Source of the DNA: Parascardovia denticolens DSM 10105 = JCM 12538 | Lineage (GTDB): Bacteria > Actinomycetota > Actinomycetes > Actinomycetales > Bifidobacteriaceae | Direction: 5' to 3' | DNA: 64,000 bases | NCBI RefSeq assembly: GCF_001042675.1 | Contig: NZ_AP012333.1 | Coordinates: 558,001-622,000, forward strand | Shown here: piece after piece, positions 54,378 to 63,232 of the stretch | Layout: each line of letters opens with the position of its first letter | Numbering within the stretch: position 1 is the first letter of the stretch | The notes under the pieces: generated by a model | The model's database searches: none | What the model was told of the DNA's origin: nothing | Seen by the model: the letters and a program-made list of their open reading frames with translations, nothing else | Translations under genes and position numbers: made by a program

Positions 54378-54518
54378 ATAGGGGGGGGGAATGGGAGGGG
54401 GAATAGGAAAATAAATTCCTTGACAATGCCAATGATTTATCTGTGTCTGGCTATCATGAGGATGTTCCTAGCTCGGAAAATCAGGAATTCCAAGCAAGCA
54501 AGGATGGAAAGAGGCCGG

Positions 54519-55361
54519 ATGAATCAGGCAGATCAGACAGGCAAGACCGGCAAGGTAATTCAGGCAAACCAGGAAGGCGTAAGTCCAGATGAAGTCTTGA
54601 AGGAAATCAAGGAGCGGCCGACCCGGCGGTGGAATTGGGCCCGTCGGGTTCTTCTTGCCTTGTTGGCGGTCGTTCTCGTTGCGCTGGCTGGAATGGGCGT
54701 ATGGCTGGCTGACTATTACCATGCGGACGGGGTCTATGACCGGGTCGCGCAGCAGGCTGTTTCCTTGGAAGTCGCGCAGAATAAGTCGGAAATCGTGGTC
54801 GGCGACCGCAAAGCTCAGACGGGGATTGTCTTTTATCCGGGAGCTAAGGTCGACCCGGCGGCCTATATGCCTTTGATGCTTCGCCTAGCTAAGCAGGGGT
54901 ATTACTGCGTGATTGTCAAGATGCCGGTCAATCTGGCGGTTCTCAAAGCTGGGGCCGCCGACTCGGTCATAGCACGGCATCGGTCCGTCTCCCGCTGGTG
55001 GATCGCCGGCCATTCCATGGGTGGAGCCATGGCCGCTCAGTACGCGTCCAAGCATACGGACCAGCTCCAAGGGGTCATACTTCTGGCAGCCTATAGTACG
55101 CAGGACATTTCGCGGACGAAACTGGCCGTATTGACCATCTATGGCAGCAAGGATGGTGTTCTTAACAGGGCGCATCTGGCCAAGTATAAAAAGAATCTTC
55201 CGGTAACTTCCCAGCAAACCGTGGAAATTCCGGGAGGCAACCACGCCCGGTTCGGCGATTATGGTCTGCAAAAGGCGATGGTACGGCTACCATCTCCCGG
55301 GCTAATCAGCAAAGCCAGACAGCAGCGGCAATCGTCGGATTCATTCGCGAGTATCAGGTGA
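54519..55361 (+). pseudogene. Alpha/beta hydrolase with frameshifted C-terminus
   Basis: 280 residues as read. A membrane anchor (VLLALLAVVLVALAGMGVWLADYY) follows a charged N-terminus, then an alpha/beta-hydrolase domain with IVFYPGAKVDPAAYMPLM, nucleophile elbow WIAGHSMGGAMA, the acid region YGSKDGVL and His of IPGGNHARFGDYG. After DYGLQK the frame diverges; the next frame carries on as GDGTATISRANQQSQTAAAIVGFIREYQ split here by the 20-letter limit: GDGTATISRANQQ then SQTAAAIVGFIREYQ, the expected family end. Loss of one A from the run at 55270-55273 explains it. Catalytic residues precede the lesion, so some activity is conceivable. The start ATG 54519 follows AAAGAGG. Confidence 0.75.
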
Positions 55362-55520
55362 CGAACGGCAGGTAGAGCCGGCATCCTACCGTAAGCTACT
55401 ATCCATATACGATGTATTTGAAGAAAAAGTCGGTCAGTTCTAGGGATTGGACTAACTTCGTTTTTGTTATAAGGCATAACCGTATCGATATAGGGTATGA
55501 CCCGGTGAAGGAGTTTTGCA

Positions 55521-56009
55521 TTGGCAGGAGCGGAAGAACCAATCATTGACCAAGCCCGGATTCAGGTTTATTGGGAGGATTTCTGCGCCAAACACGGGCT
55601 TGATTCCGAAAAGATTCCTCAGCCGGAAGCCTTCGCTTTTGGTTTGGGATCCGAAATGGAAGATTATCTGGCTGCTTTGGTCAAACGGGGAATCAAAACC
55701 GCGACTACCAGCGCTTATGAGCTTTACCAGCCGGATGAGCATCTTCCTCAAGTCGGGGAGTACAATATCATCCTTGATTCGAAGGGGGATCCGGTCTGTG
55801 TTACGCAGACCATGGTCGTGGAGGTCATACCTTTCAATCGGATCTCGCAGGAACATGCCTGGCATGAAGGGGAAGGGGACCGGTCTTACGACTACTGGTA
55901 TCAGGTCCACCTGGATTTTTTCAAGGAAGAATATAAAAATGAAGGCAAGGGGTTGGTCTTTCATGAAGACGCCCCTTGCCTTTGCGAGGTTTTCCAGAAA
56001 ATCGACTAA
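55521..56009 (+). CDS. ASCH-domain protein
   Basis: 162 residues beginning at TTG 55521, seven bases after GAAGGAG. FAFGLGSEMEDYLAALVKRGIKTATTSAYELY with the K-T-A-T-T motif, GEYNIILDSKGDPVCVTQTMVVEVIPFNRISQEHAWHEGEGDRSYDYWYQVH and a final FVFHED-like segment define the ASCH (PUA-like) fold. ASCH proteins bind RNA or act on modified nucleosides; the subgroup includes N4-acetylcytidine amidohydrolase-type enzymes. The stop overlaps the end of the damaged dehydrogenase gene on the other strand. Confidence 0.88.
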   Translation: MAGAEEPIIDQARIQVYWEDFCAKHGLDSEKIPQPEAFAFGLGSEMEDYLAALVKRGIKTATTSAYELYQPDEHLPQVGEYNIILDSKGDPVCVTQTMVVEVIPFNRISQEHAWHEGEGDRSYDYWYQVHLDFFKEEYKNEGKGLVFHEDAPCLCEVFQKID

Positions 56010-57050
56010 TCCACTACCACATACGATTTAATGGTCTTGCGGTCGGCCATGTCTTTATAAGCCTGGTTGATCTGATCCAAGCTGTAGGTCTGGGTGAAGA
56101 CCCGGCCGGGATTGATCTCCCCATCGAGGACGGCCTTGAGCAGGAGCTGCTTGTCGTAGGTGGTCACGCTGGCTGAGCCGCTGGCCATGGCGATGTTGTG
56201 GATGAAGTTGTTGACCAGATTCACTCCGCCGAAGTGGGGGACGCCTACATAGCCCACATGGCCGCCGCCATGAACCACGCCCAGAGCCTGCTGGAGAGAG
56301 GCCTCCTTACCCACGCATTCCAAAGCGGCGTCAGCCTCGCCTTCCCAGGATCTCGCGGACCTTGGCTATGCCTTCTTCGCCTCGCTCGGCCACCACGGCG
56401 GTCGCCCCGGACTCCAAGGCCAGCTTCTGCCGGTTTTCATGACGGCTCATGAGGACTATCTGGGAGGCCCCGCGCATCTTGGCCGCGATGACGGCGCATT
56501 GGCCAACGGCCCCGTCCCCGATGACCACGACTTTGTCGCCCTTCTTCACTTCGGCGCAGCGGGCCGCATGGTAGCCGGTCGCCATCACATCAGCCAGGGT
56601 CAGCAAGGACTTGAGCATCCCTTCGGTGTAATCCTCAGGCTTGCCCGGCACTTTGACCAGAGCCCAGTTGGCGTAGTGGAAACGCAGGTACTGGGATTGG
56701 AAGCCGTTGCTGCAGTTGGTAGGGGCGGGATGATTGTCGCAGGTCCCATCGAAGCCGTCCCGGCAAGCCTGGCATTGGCCGCAACCATGGGTGAAGGGGG
56801 CGATGACGAAATCGCCGGGCTTGACAGTGGTGATCTTCTCGCCGGTCTCTTCCACGATTCCAATCGCCTCGTGGCCACCGTTGATGGAATGGGCCTCCTT
56901 CTGGTCTCCTTCCTTGTAAGACCACAGACCGGACCCACAGACGCAGGTGCGGATGACGCGGATGATCACATCATCGGGGTTCTGGATGGTTGGTTTGTCG
57001 ACATCGGCCAGGCTCATGCGGCCGGCCTCCTCAAAATAAGCAGCTTTTAT
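56006..57050 (-). pseudogene. Zinc-dependent alcohol dehydrogenase with lost start codon and frameshift
   Basis: Medium-chain dehydrogenase homology runs across the span. The natural N-terminus KAAYFEEAGRMSLADVD is preceded by ATA (57050-57048) where ATG is expected, and there is no good start before Met at 57017. CVCGSGLWSY (catalytic Cys), GGHEAIGIVEE, structural-zinc CGQCQACRDGFDGTC and the Rossmann VVIGDGAVGQCAVIAAK follow. At about 56342 an extra base turns ILGGEADAALECVGKE into ILGRRG-stop; the rest (LECVGKEASLQQALGVVHGGG ... IKSYVVVD) continues in the next frame. Two independent lesions indicate a decayed gene. Confidence 0.88.
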
Positions 57051-57115
57051 GAAATCTATTCTATCGTTTCTCTTCGGATGGCCGCGGCCATTTACGCCAA
57101 GGGCTGGCGGCCGTT

Positions 57116-57121
57116 TATAAT
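57116..57121 (+). promoter_or_regulatory. -10 box of a probable leaderless methyltransferase mRNA
   Basis: TATAAT ends 6 bases before the ATG at 57128, and there is no Shine-Dalgarno sequence. TTTACG at 57091-57096 is a weak -35 candidate at 19 bases spacing. Confidence 0.55.
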
Positions 57122-57127
57122 ATTCCC

Positions 57128-58120
57128 ATGCCTATCTCTTCGGAAATCCTTGCCAATCCCCGCTCCCAGCGCATCCGCCACATCGCTGACCTTGCTAGGG
57201 CTAAGAACAGAAAGAAATACGGTCGCTTTCTGGTGGAAGGGCCGCAAGGGGTCCGGGAGGCGATCGGTTGCAAGCCCGGCCAGGTTCTGGACCTTTATTG
57301 CGATCAGGACTTCCTCCAGTTCCAGGAATCCCAGGCTGATTCAGTAGTGGGAGATCTGGCGTACAAGGCTGATGACAGAGGGATTCATGTGCATGTCTGC
57401 TCGGCTGAGGTCATGGATGCGATCAGCAAGGATTGCCAGGGAATCGCGGCTGTAGTCAGGAAGGGAGCCGTAGACGATCAGCCTCCTACTGGGGATGGCT
57501 TTCGTCAGAGTAGCAGCGATGATGGAGATCATGGTAAAGCCAGAAGCAAAGACGAGAACAAAGGCATAGGCAACGGTAAGGGCATAGGCAAAGATAAGGG
57601 CGAAAATAGAAGCAAGAACAGAGGCTTCTACGCAGCTTGCTGGCAGCTGAGGGACCCAGGCAACGCAGGGACCATCATCCGATTGGCTGATGCCGCTGGC
57701 CTGGATGGGGTCATTTTGGTCGATGATTGCGTGGACGAGACCAATCCGAAAGTGGTCCGGTCCACGGCCGGCTCCCTTTTCCACCTTCCGATCATTCGTA
57801 TGGGCATCGATGATTTCTTCGCTTTCGCCCAAGAACACGGAGCCACGGTGGTTGCGGCCGACGCTTATGGGACGGACCAGGTCCCGGTGAAAGAACTGCC
57901 CGCCTTCCTGGACGAATGGCGGCGGACCGGACAGGATCAGGAAAAGGCTGGTTCCGCCCCGACCATCGTTCTTTTCGGCAATGAGGCCCGCGGCCTGGAC
58001 GATCCCCTGATCAACCGCTGCCAAGAGGCGGTGAGGATCCCCCTGTATGGGAAGGCCGAATCCTTGAATGTGGCCATGAGCGCCGCGGTGATCCTTTATT
58101 CCCTGGCCATGGCGGACTGA
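57128..58120 (+). CDS. TrmH/SpoU-family RNA methyltransferase
   Basis: 330 residues. An N-terminal substrate-binding domain (NPRSQRIRHIADLARAKNRKKYGRFLVEGPQGVREAI) precedes a low-complexity insertion (about residues 122-165, GIGNGKGIGKDKGENRSKN). The SPOUT domain follows with the three motifs RDPGNAGTIIRLADAAGLDGVIL, IVLFGNEARGLDD and IPLYGKAESLNVAMSAAVILY. It probably 2'-O-methylates 23S rRNA or tRNA. It precedes pheS, as in many actinobacteria. A TATAAT box just before the ATG suggests a leaderless transcript. Confidence 0.93.
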   Translation: MPISSEILANPRSQRIRHIADLARAKNRKKYGRFLVEGPQGVREAIGCKPGQVLDLYCDQDFLQFQESQADSVVGDLAYKADDRGIHVHVCSAEVMDAISKDCQGIAAVVRKGAVDDQPPTGDGFRQSSSDDGDHGKARSKDENKGIGNGKGIGKDKGENRSKNRGFYAACWQLRDPGNAGTIIRLADAAGLDGVILVDDCVDETNPKVVRSTAGSLFHLPIIRMGIDDFFAFAQEHGATVVAADAYGTDQVPVKELPAFLDEWRRTGQDQEKAGSAPTIVLFGNEARGLDDPLINRCQEAVRIPLYGKAESLNVAMSAAVILYSLAMAD

Positions 58121-58334
58121 CCGCAGCCAACTGGAGTCGGCGCTTTGATTTTCCAGTCTTTCCGCCATGATCCGCGGTCGCCTATGTCTTAACACGTGGG
58201 GATAATCGAAGTCAGAAGTGTGACACGATGGCGTCAGCATGCAGGTCGGAAGACCGAATGGCTGGCGCTTTGCGTTTTCACCGGGTTACACAGGCAGATG
58301 AACAGTTGATAGTGATTATGGTGAAAGGGGCCCC

Positions 58335-59402
58335 GTGGCAGACGAATTCGCCTTCGACGCAGACTCAGTCAGTTCCGCAGTCCAGGAAGGCATCGAGAAG
58401 GTCCAAGCCGCAACGAATCTGGACGAATTGAAAGCCGTCCGTGGCCAGTATGCCGGAGGCGACTCCGTCTTGGCCAAGTCCAGCAAGGCCATTGGGTCTT
58501 TGCCGACCGACCAGAAGAAGGAATCGGGCAAGCTCATGGGCAAGCTCCGCGCCGACTTCGGCCGCGCTTACGACGCTAAAGAGGTCGAGCTCAAGGCTCA
58601 GGAAGAGGCCCGGCAGCTGGCCGCCGAGACCGTGGACATGACCCAGCCGGTCCGCCGCCATCCTCTGGGGGCCCGGCACCCCTTGCCCAAGCTTTTGGAG
58701 GACGTCCAGGACTTCTTCGTCTCCATGGGCTGGCAAATCGCCGAAGGACCGGAAGTGGAAACCGAATGGCATGACTTCGACGCTTTGAACTTCGGGCCTG
58801 ACCATCCTGCCCGCCAGATGCAGGACACCTTCTACATCAAAGGCAACCAGGCCAAAGATTCCGCCGGTTTCGTCGGTTCCAACATGGTCATGCGCACCCA
58901 TACCTCACCCGTGCAGGCTCGCGCTATGCTGGACAGGGGAGTGCCACTTTACATCGCCTGCCCCGGCCGCGTTTACCGGACCGATGAGCTGGACGCCACC
59001 CATACCCCGGTCTTCCACCAGTGCGAGGCCCTGGCTGTGGATAAGAACCTGACCATGGCTGACCTCAAGGGTGTTCTCGATAAGCTGGCCGTGGCCATGT
59101 TCGGCCCTGAAGCCAAGACCCGCCTGCGTCCCTCCTACTTCCCCTTCACCGAGCCCAGCGCTGAGATGGACCTCTGGTTCCCCGACAAGAAGGGCGGCCC
59201 CGGTTGGATCGAATGGGGCGGCTGCGGCATGGTCAACCCTAAGGTCCTCCAGTCGGCCGGGATCGACTCCACCGTCTACTCCGGCTTCGCTTTCGGCGTC
59301 GGCATGGAACGCACCCTCCTGCTTCGGCATGACATCAACGATATGCACGACCTGGTGGAAGGGGACCAGCGCTTCAGCCAGCAGTTCGTCATGGGCGAGT
59401 AG
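58335..59402 (+). CDS. pheS: Phenylalanyl-tRNA synthetase alpha subunit
   Basis: 355 residues from GTG 58335, after AAAGGGG. An N-terminal coiled-coil (tRNA-binding) is followed by the class II core with motif 1 (HPLPKLLEDVQDFFVSMGWQIAEGPEVETEWHDFDALN), motif 2 (CPGRVYRTDELDATHTPVFHQCEAL) and motif 3 (GFAFGVGMERTLLLRHDINDMHDL). It charges tRNA-Phe with PheT, encoded 116 bases downstream. No T-box-like leader is seen in the 214-base gap upstream. Confidence 0.97.
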   Translation: MADEFAFDADSVSSAVQEGIEKVQAATNLDELKAVRGQYAGGDSVLAKSSKAIGSLPTDQKKESGKLMGKLRADFGRAYDAKEVELKAQEEARQLAAETVDMTQPVRRHPLGARHPLPKLLEDVQDFFVSMGWQIAEGPEVETEWHDFDALNFGPDHPARQMQDTFYIKGNQAKDSAGFVGSNMVMRTHTSPVQARAMLDRGVPLYIACPGRVYRTDELDATHTPVFHQCEALAVDKNLTMADLKGVLDKLAVAMFGPEAKTRLRPSYFPFTEPSAEMDLWFPDKKGGPGWIEWGGCGMVNPKVLQSAGIDSTVYSGFAFGVGMERTLLLRHDINDMHDLVEGDQRFSQQFVMGE

Positions 59403-59518
59403 CCGATTCCGCCTGCGGGACATTGGCCGGGATGGCCATTCCCGTCCTCGCCCGAAGAGACTTTAAGAAACAAGAAACATAGGAAACACTCACAGGAACG
59501 TCAAGGAAAGTAGTTGAT

Positions 59519-62128
59519 ATGCCACTGATTGATATGGGCTGGCTGCGTGAGCACGTGGCAGTGCCCGAAGACGAGACTTACGAACAGCTGGCCGCGGACT
59601 TGGTCAAGGTCGGTCTGGAAGAGGAAGCCATCCATCATGGCGAGGTCATCGGGCCGATCGTGGTCGGTCACGTGGTCGACTTGGTCAAGGAGGAGCAGAA
59701 GAACGGGAAGATCATCTCCTGGTGCCAGGTGGATGTAGGCTCTTACAACGTGGAGGACGAATCCGGAAAGAAGGTCCCCCGGGGGATCGTCTGCGGGGCC
59801 CCCAACATCGCCAAAGACGAGCTGGTCGTGGTGACCCTGCCGGGTGCCGTTCTGCCAGGCGATTTCAAGATCGAGCCCCGCAAGACCTACGGCCACCTGT
59901 CTGACGGCATGTGCGCCTCCGCCCGTGAACTGGGCCTGGGCGATGACCACAGCGGCATCATCCTGCTGAAGAATTATGGCCTGTCCAAAGAGCAGGTGGA
60001 GGATCTCAAGCCGGGCGACGACCTGATGGGCCTCTTGGGCCTAGGGGAGCCGGTCCTGGAGATCAACATCACCCCCGATCGCGGCTATGCCTTCTCCTAC
60101 CGGGGGGTGGCCCGGGAGTTCCATCATTCCACCGGAGCCGTTTTCACGGACCCTGTGGATACCCTCAACGAGCGCGCCCCCAAGCTGGGCCATTCCACGG
60201 CCGGCATGGGGGACATCGAGGTCATCGTTCAGGACGATAACCCTATCCGTGGTCAGATTGGCTGCGACCGCTATTACGCCCGACGCGTCGATGGCTTGGA
60301 CAATACAGTGAAGAGCCCCCGATGGATGGCCCACCGCCTTCAGCGTTCCGGCATGCGGTCCCTGTCCCCTCTGGTGGATGTGACCAATTACGTCATGCTT
60401 GATCTGGGGCAGCCTTTGCATGCCTACGACGCTGACAAAATCGCCCCTCCCATCGTGGTTCGGCGGGCCGTGGAAGGGGAGAAGCTGGTCACCCTCGATG
60501 GGAAGAGCCACGACTTGAGCGTGGAAGACCTGCTGATCACCGATTCCCCCGATGGGGTCCAAGGGTCCCGGATCCTGGGCATCGCCGGTGTGATGGGCGG
60601 CCAGTACGGGGAAGTGACCGAGGAGACCAGGAATGTCCTCCTGGAGTCGGCCCATTTCGACCCGGTTTCCATCGCCCGTTCCGCCCGCCGACATAAGATC
60701 CCCTCCGAGGCCTCCCGCCGTTTCGAACGCGGGGTCGATTATCGGCTGCAGGCCGCGGCCGCCGAAGAAGCGGCGGAATTGATGAGTTCCATCGCCGGTG
60801 GCAAGGCCAGCCCCACCCCGGTCGACTATGACTGGACGGTCCATGTTCCTTCCATCCGTTTCAAGACGTCCGAAGTCAAGCGTTTGACTGGCCTGGACCT
60901 GTCCGTCAGCCAGATCACGGAAATTCTGACCGACATCGGCTGCCAGTGGGGTGGTGGCGGTAACGGGGAACTGGTGGTTAACCCGCCCAGCTGGCGTCCT
61001 GACCTGGCCTATCCCTGCGATTTGGTGGAAGAGGTGGCCCGCCTGTATGGCTATGACCGGATTCCCGTGCGCGTGCCGCAGATCGCCGTCGAAGGGGCCG
61101 TCGGTCTCACCGCAGATCAGACCCGGCGCCGGTGGGTGGCCGATACCTTGGCTGAGTACGGTCTGACGGAGATCTGGTCCTACCCCTTCGTGGGAGAGCA
61201 GGATTTTCAGGACTTCGCCCTGGAAGCCGAGCAGGTGGAACCGATCAGCGTGCAGCTGGCCAATCCCCTGGCCGGGGACCGACCTTTCCTGAGGCGGGAT
61301 CTCTTGTTGACTTTGGCCCACACGGTGCAGAGGAACATCCGTCGGGGGAACCCGAACGTCCGTCTGTATGAGCTGGGGCACGTCTTCGATTGGGATCCCC
61401 AGGCGCCCGCCATTCCGGCCTTGCCTGGCGGCCAGCGCCCCACCGATGAGCAGCTGGATGCCTTGAACGCCGGCTTGCCCGAGCAGCCCGAGCACGTGGC
61501 GGCCATCCTCACGGGCGAGGCCGAGGACGCCGGTTGGTTGGGCGAGTCCCGTCCGGTCGATTGGACCGACGCCGTGGAAGCCGTTCGTCGCCTGAGTGAC
61601 CGGCTTGGGGCTGATTTGCGGCTGGACCAGCCCGCGGCCGATCAGGTCCCCGCCAGCTGGCACCCGGGCCGCTTCGCCTACGTGACTTTGGCCGATGGGA
61701 CCCAGGTGGGCCAGGTGGGTGAGCTGCATCCGAGGGTCAACGAGAACCTGGGCTTCCCCGCCCATTCCGCCGCCTTCGAAGTCGACTTGACGGCCATCTT
61801 CCAAGCGGTCAAGTACACGCCTTTGCAGGCCAAGCCGATTTCCTCCTATCCGCCGGTCCATCAGGACCTGGCCTTCACCGTTTCCTTCTCCGTCACCGCC
61901 AGCCAGGTGGAAGAGGCCATCCGCCAGGCGGCCGGCCCGGCTTTGGAGTCCCTGGAACTCTTCGACGTCTATCAAGGCGATCAGGTGGGAGAAGGGGAGA
62001 AGTCCCTGGCTTACTCCATCACCTTCCGTTCTCCGGACAAAACTCTGACCTCCGATGAGGTGGACGCTTTGCGGTCCTCCGTCGTCTCGGCCGTTCAAGA
62101 CGGTGTGGGGGCTCAGCTGCGGGCGTAA
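59519..62128 (+). CDS. pheT: Phenylalanyl-tRNA synthetase beta subunit
   Basis: 869 residues. An N-terminal segment and EMAP-II-like tRNA-binding domain (VVGHVVDLVKEE ... IVCGAPNIAKDELVVVTLPGAVLPGDFKI, HLSDGMCASARELGLGDDHSGI) are followed by the B3/B4 editing domain, B5 (FKTSEVKRLTGLDLSVSQITEIL), the catalytic-like core and a C-terminal FDX-ACB anticodon-binding domain (ISSYPPVHQDLAFTVSFSVTASQVEEAI). GGAAAG precedes the ATG. A terminator follows after about 50 bases. Confidence 0.97.
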   Translation: MPLIDMGWLREHVAVPEDETYEQLAADLVKVGLEEEAIHHGEVIGPIVVGHVVDLVKEEQKNGKIISWCQVDVGSYNVEDESGKKVPRGIVCGAPNIAKDELVVVTLPGAVLPGDFKIEPRKTYGHLSDGMCASARELGLGDDHSGIILLKNYGLSKEQVEDLKPGDDLMGLLGLGEPVLEINITPDRGYAFSYRGVAREFHHSTGAVFTDPVDTLNERAPKLGHSTAGMGDIEVIVQDDNPIRGQIGCDRYYARRVDGLDNTVKSPRWMAHRLQRSGMRSLSPLVDVTNYVMLDLGQPLHAYDADKIAPPIVVRRAVEGEKLVTLDGKSHDLSVEDLLITDSPDGVQGSRILGIAGVMGGQYGEVTEETRNVLLESAHFDPVSIARSARRHKIPSEASRRFERGVDYRLQAAAAEEAAELMSSIAGGKASPTPVDYDWTVHVPSIRFKTSEVKRLTGLDLSVSQITEILTDIGCQWGGGGNGELVVNPPSWRPDLAYPCDLVEEVARLYGYDRIPVRVPQIAVEGAVGLTADQTRRRWVADTLAEYGLTEIWSYPFVGEQDFQDFALEAEQVEPISVQLANPLAGDRPFLRRDLLLTLAHTVQRNIRRGNPNVRLYELGHVFDWDPQAPAIPALPGGQRPTDEQLDALNAGLPEQPEHVAAILTGEAEDAGWLGESRPVDWTDAVEAVRRLSDRLGADLRLDQPAADQVPASWHPGRFAYVTLADGTQVGQVGELHPRVNENLGFPAHSAAFEVDLTAIFQAVKYTPLQAKPISSYPPVHQDLAFTVSFSVTASQVEEAIRQAAGPALESLELFDVYQGDQVGEGEKSLAYSITFRSPDKTLTSDEVDALRSSVVSAVQDGVGAQLRA

Positions 62129-62180
62129 GCCTTCCGCGGATCTCCCCTCATCCTGGCTGAAAGTTGTTGGGTGAGGACCA

Positions 62181-62208
62181 AACCCTGGGTTTTTGGCCCG
62201 GGGTTTTC
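62181..62208 (+). terminator. Terminator of pheST
   Basis: AAACCCTGGG (62181-62190) pairs with CCCGGGGTTT (62198-62207), with one G-U pair, followed by a short T-run. Confidence 0.7.
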
Positions 62209-62335
62209 GATTTCCTGGGGTCTTCTGATTGGTTTGATCTTTGCTGTCGGCCTCCTGATCTGCTTTTGGGCTGATTTCATGGTCGGTTTCCCCTCGGATT
62301 TCTCCGCTGAATCCTTGGCCGACTTTCTGGTCGAC

Positions 62336-62390
62336 TTGCGAAAAATGCATAAAGCGTGTATATTAATGTCGTTATGCATGATGTGCATAT
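62336..62390 (+). promoter_or_regulatory. Promoter with repeated ATGCAT operator
   Basis: TTGCGA (62336-62341), 17 bases, TATATT (62359-62364). ATGCAT lies in the spacer (62345-62350) and again at 62374-62379 within the palindrome TATGCA-TGATG-TGCATA, which would cover the first transcribed bases. ArgR of related bacteria reads TGCAT-containing boxes and argR is the next-but-one gene, so ArgR is a candidate; spacing does not fit its standard box exactly. Confidence 0.5.
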
Positions 62391-62412
62391 AGATAACGAT
62401 AAGAGGATCAGC

Positions 62413-63105
62413 ATGAGCGTTTTTTGGATGGAGCAAGATCCGACCTCTCAAGCCGGAGGGAGCCAGCGTCCCGCGCCGGCGCAACCCGAAGCCGGACAGG
62501 CCGGTGAACCCGCTTACGGGCAGATGGCCAGCAAGTATCCCGGTTGGGACCCTTACGTTTACGGCCGTCCGGACGAAGACTCCTCCTCTCAGCCGAAAGG
62601 CAAGGGGCCTGAGTCCACGCCTTCCTCCCCGATGCCCGCCATTGGCTCTGGTCCAGGTTCTGCGAACGGACTCGACTCCGGCCAGGGGCAAAGACCCGGC
62701 GCTCACGCCTCCGATCAGAATCGGAACGCGGGCCAAGGCGGCCCCTTCGATCCCAGGCAAGTCCCCACCTTCACCAATCGTCGGGGTCAACAGATTCCGG
62801 TGACTGAGCTGGACCCGGATAACCCCGATTACAATCCGCTTTACGGACGGTGGTCGGCCATGGCCATCTGGTCCCTGGTCCTCACCATCCTCAATCTACA
62901 GCCGCTAGGAGTCTTCCTGGCGCTGATCGCCATTCCCCGCATCCGGCATTTTCATATGAAAGGCCTGGCCATCGCCATCATCTCCATTGTCCTTCTGGTC
63001 GTGGAGATGGTCCTCCTTTTCCTATGGATCCGCAACGGTCATACCATCGATGATATTTATGCCTGGTATGACACCCTGCTCAACCAGATGAGGCAATCGG
63101 ACTGA
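62413..63105 (+). CDS. Small membrane protein with disordered N-terminus (DUF4190-like)
   Basis: 230 residues from ATG 62413, after AAGAGG. About 140 residues of Pro/Gly/Ser/Gln-rich sequence precede two membrane segments (AMAIWSLVLTILNLQPLGVFLALIAI; GLAIAIISIVLLVVEMVLLFLWI) joined by a short basic loop (PRIRHFHMKG), the DUF4190-type hairpin common in actinobacteria. The function is unknown. It sits between pheT and argR on the same strand, with its own promoter. Confidence 0.82.
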   Translation: MSVFWMEQDPTSQAGGSQRPAPAQPEAGQAGEPAYGQMASKYPGWDPYVYGRPDEDSSSQPKGKGPESTPSSPMPAIGSGPGSANGLDSGQGQRPGAHASDQNRNAGQGGPFDPRQVPTFTNRRGQQIPVTELDPDNPDYNPLYGRWSAMAIWSLVLTILNLQPLGVFLALIAIPRIRHFHMKGLAIAIISIVLLVVEMVLLFLWIRNGHTIDDIYAWYDTLLNQMRQSD

Positions 63106-63232
63106 GTCCATCCTTTCCGAGGGCATATCCCTCATTCCAGGGCAGGGGACCGAACGGCAAAAGCAGACTGACAAAACCAACATACAAAACAAAAACAACC
63201 AAGACAAATACAAAACAACATAGGAGGCAATC

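Noticed and set aside
58121-58334. T-box riboswitch before pheS
   Set aside because: No TGGNACCGCG-like T-box sequence or terminator/antiterminator pair is visible in the 214-base gap.
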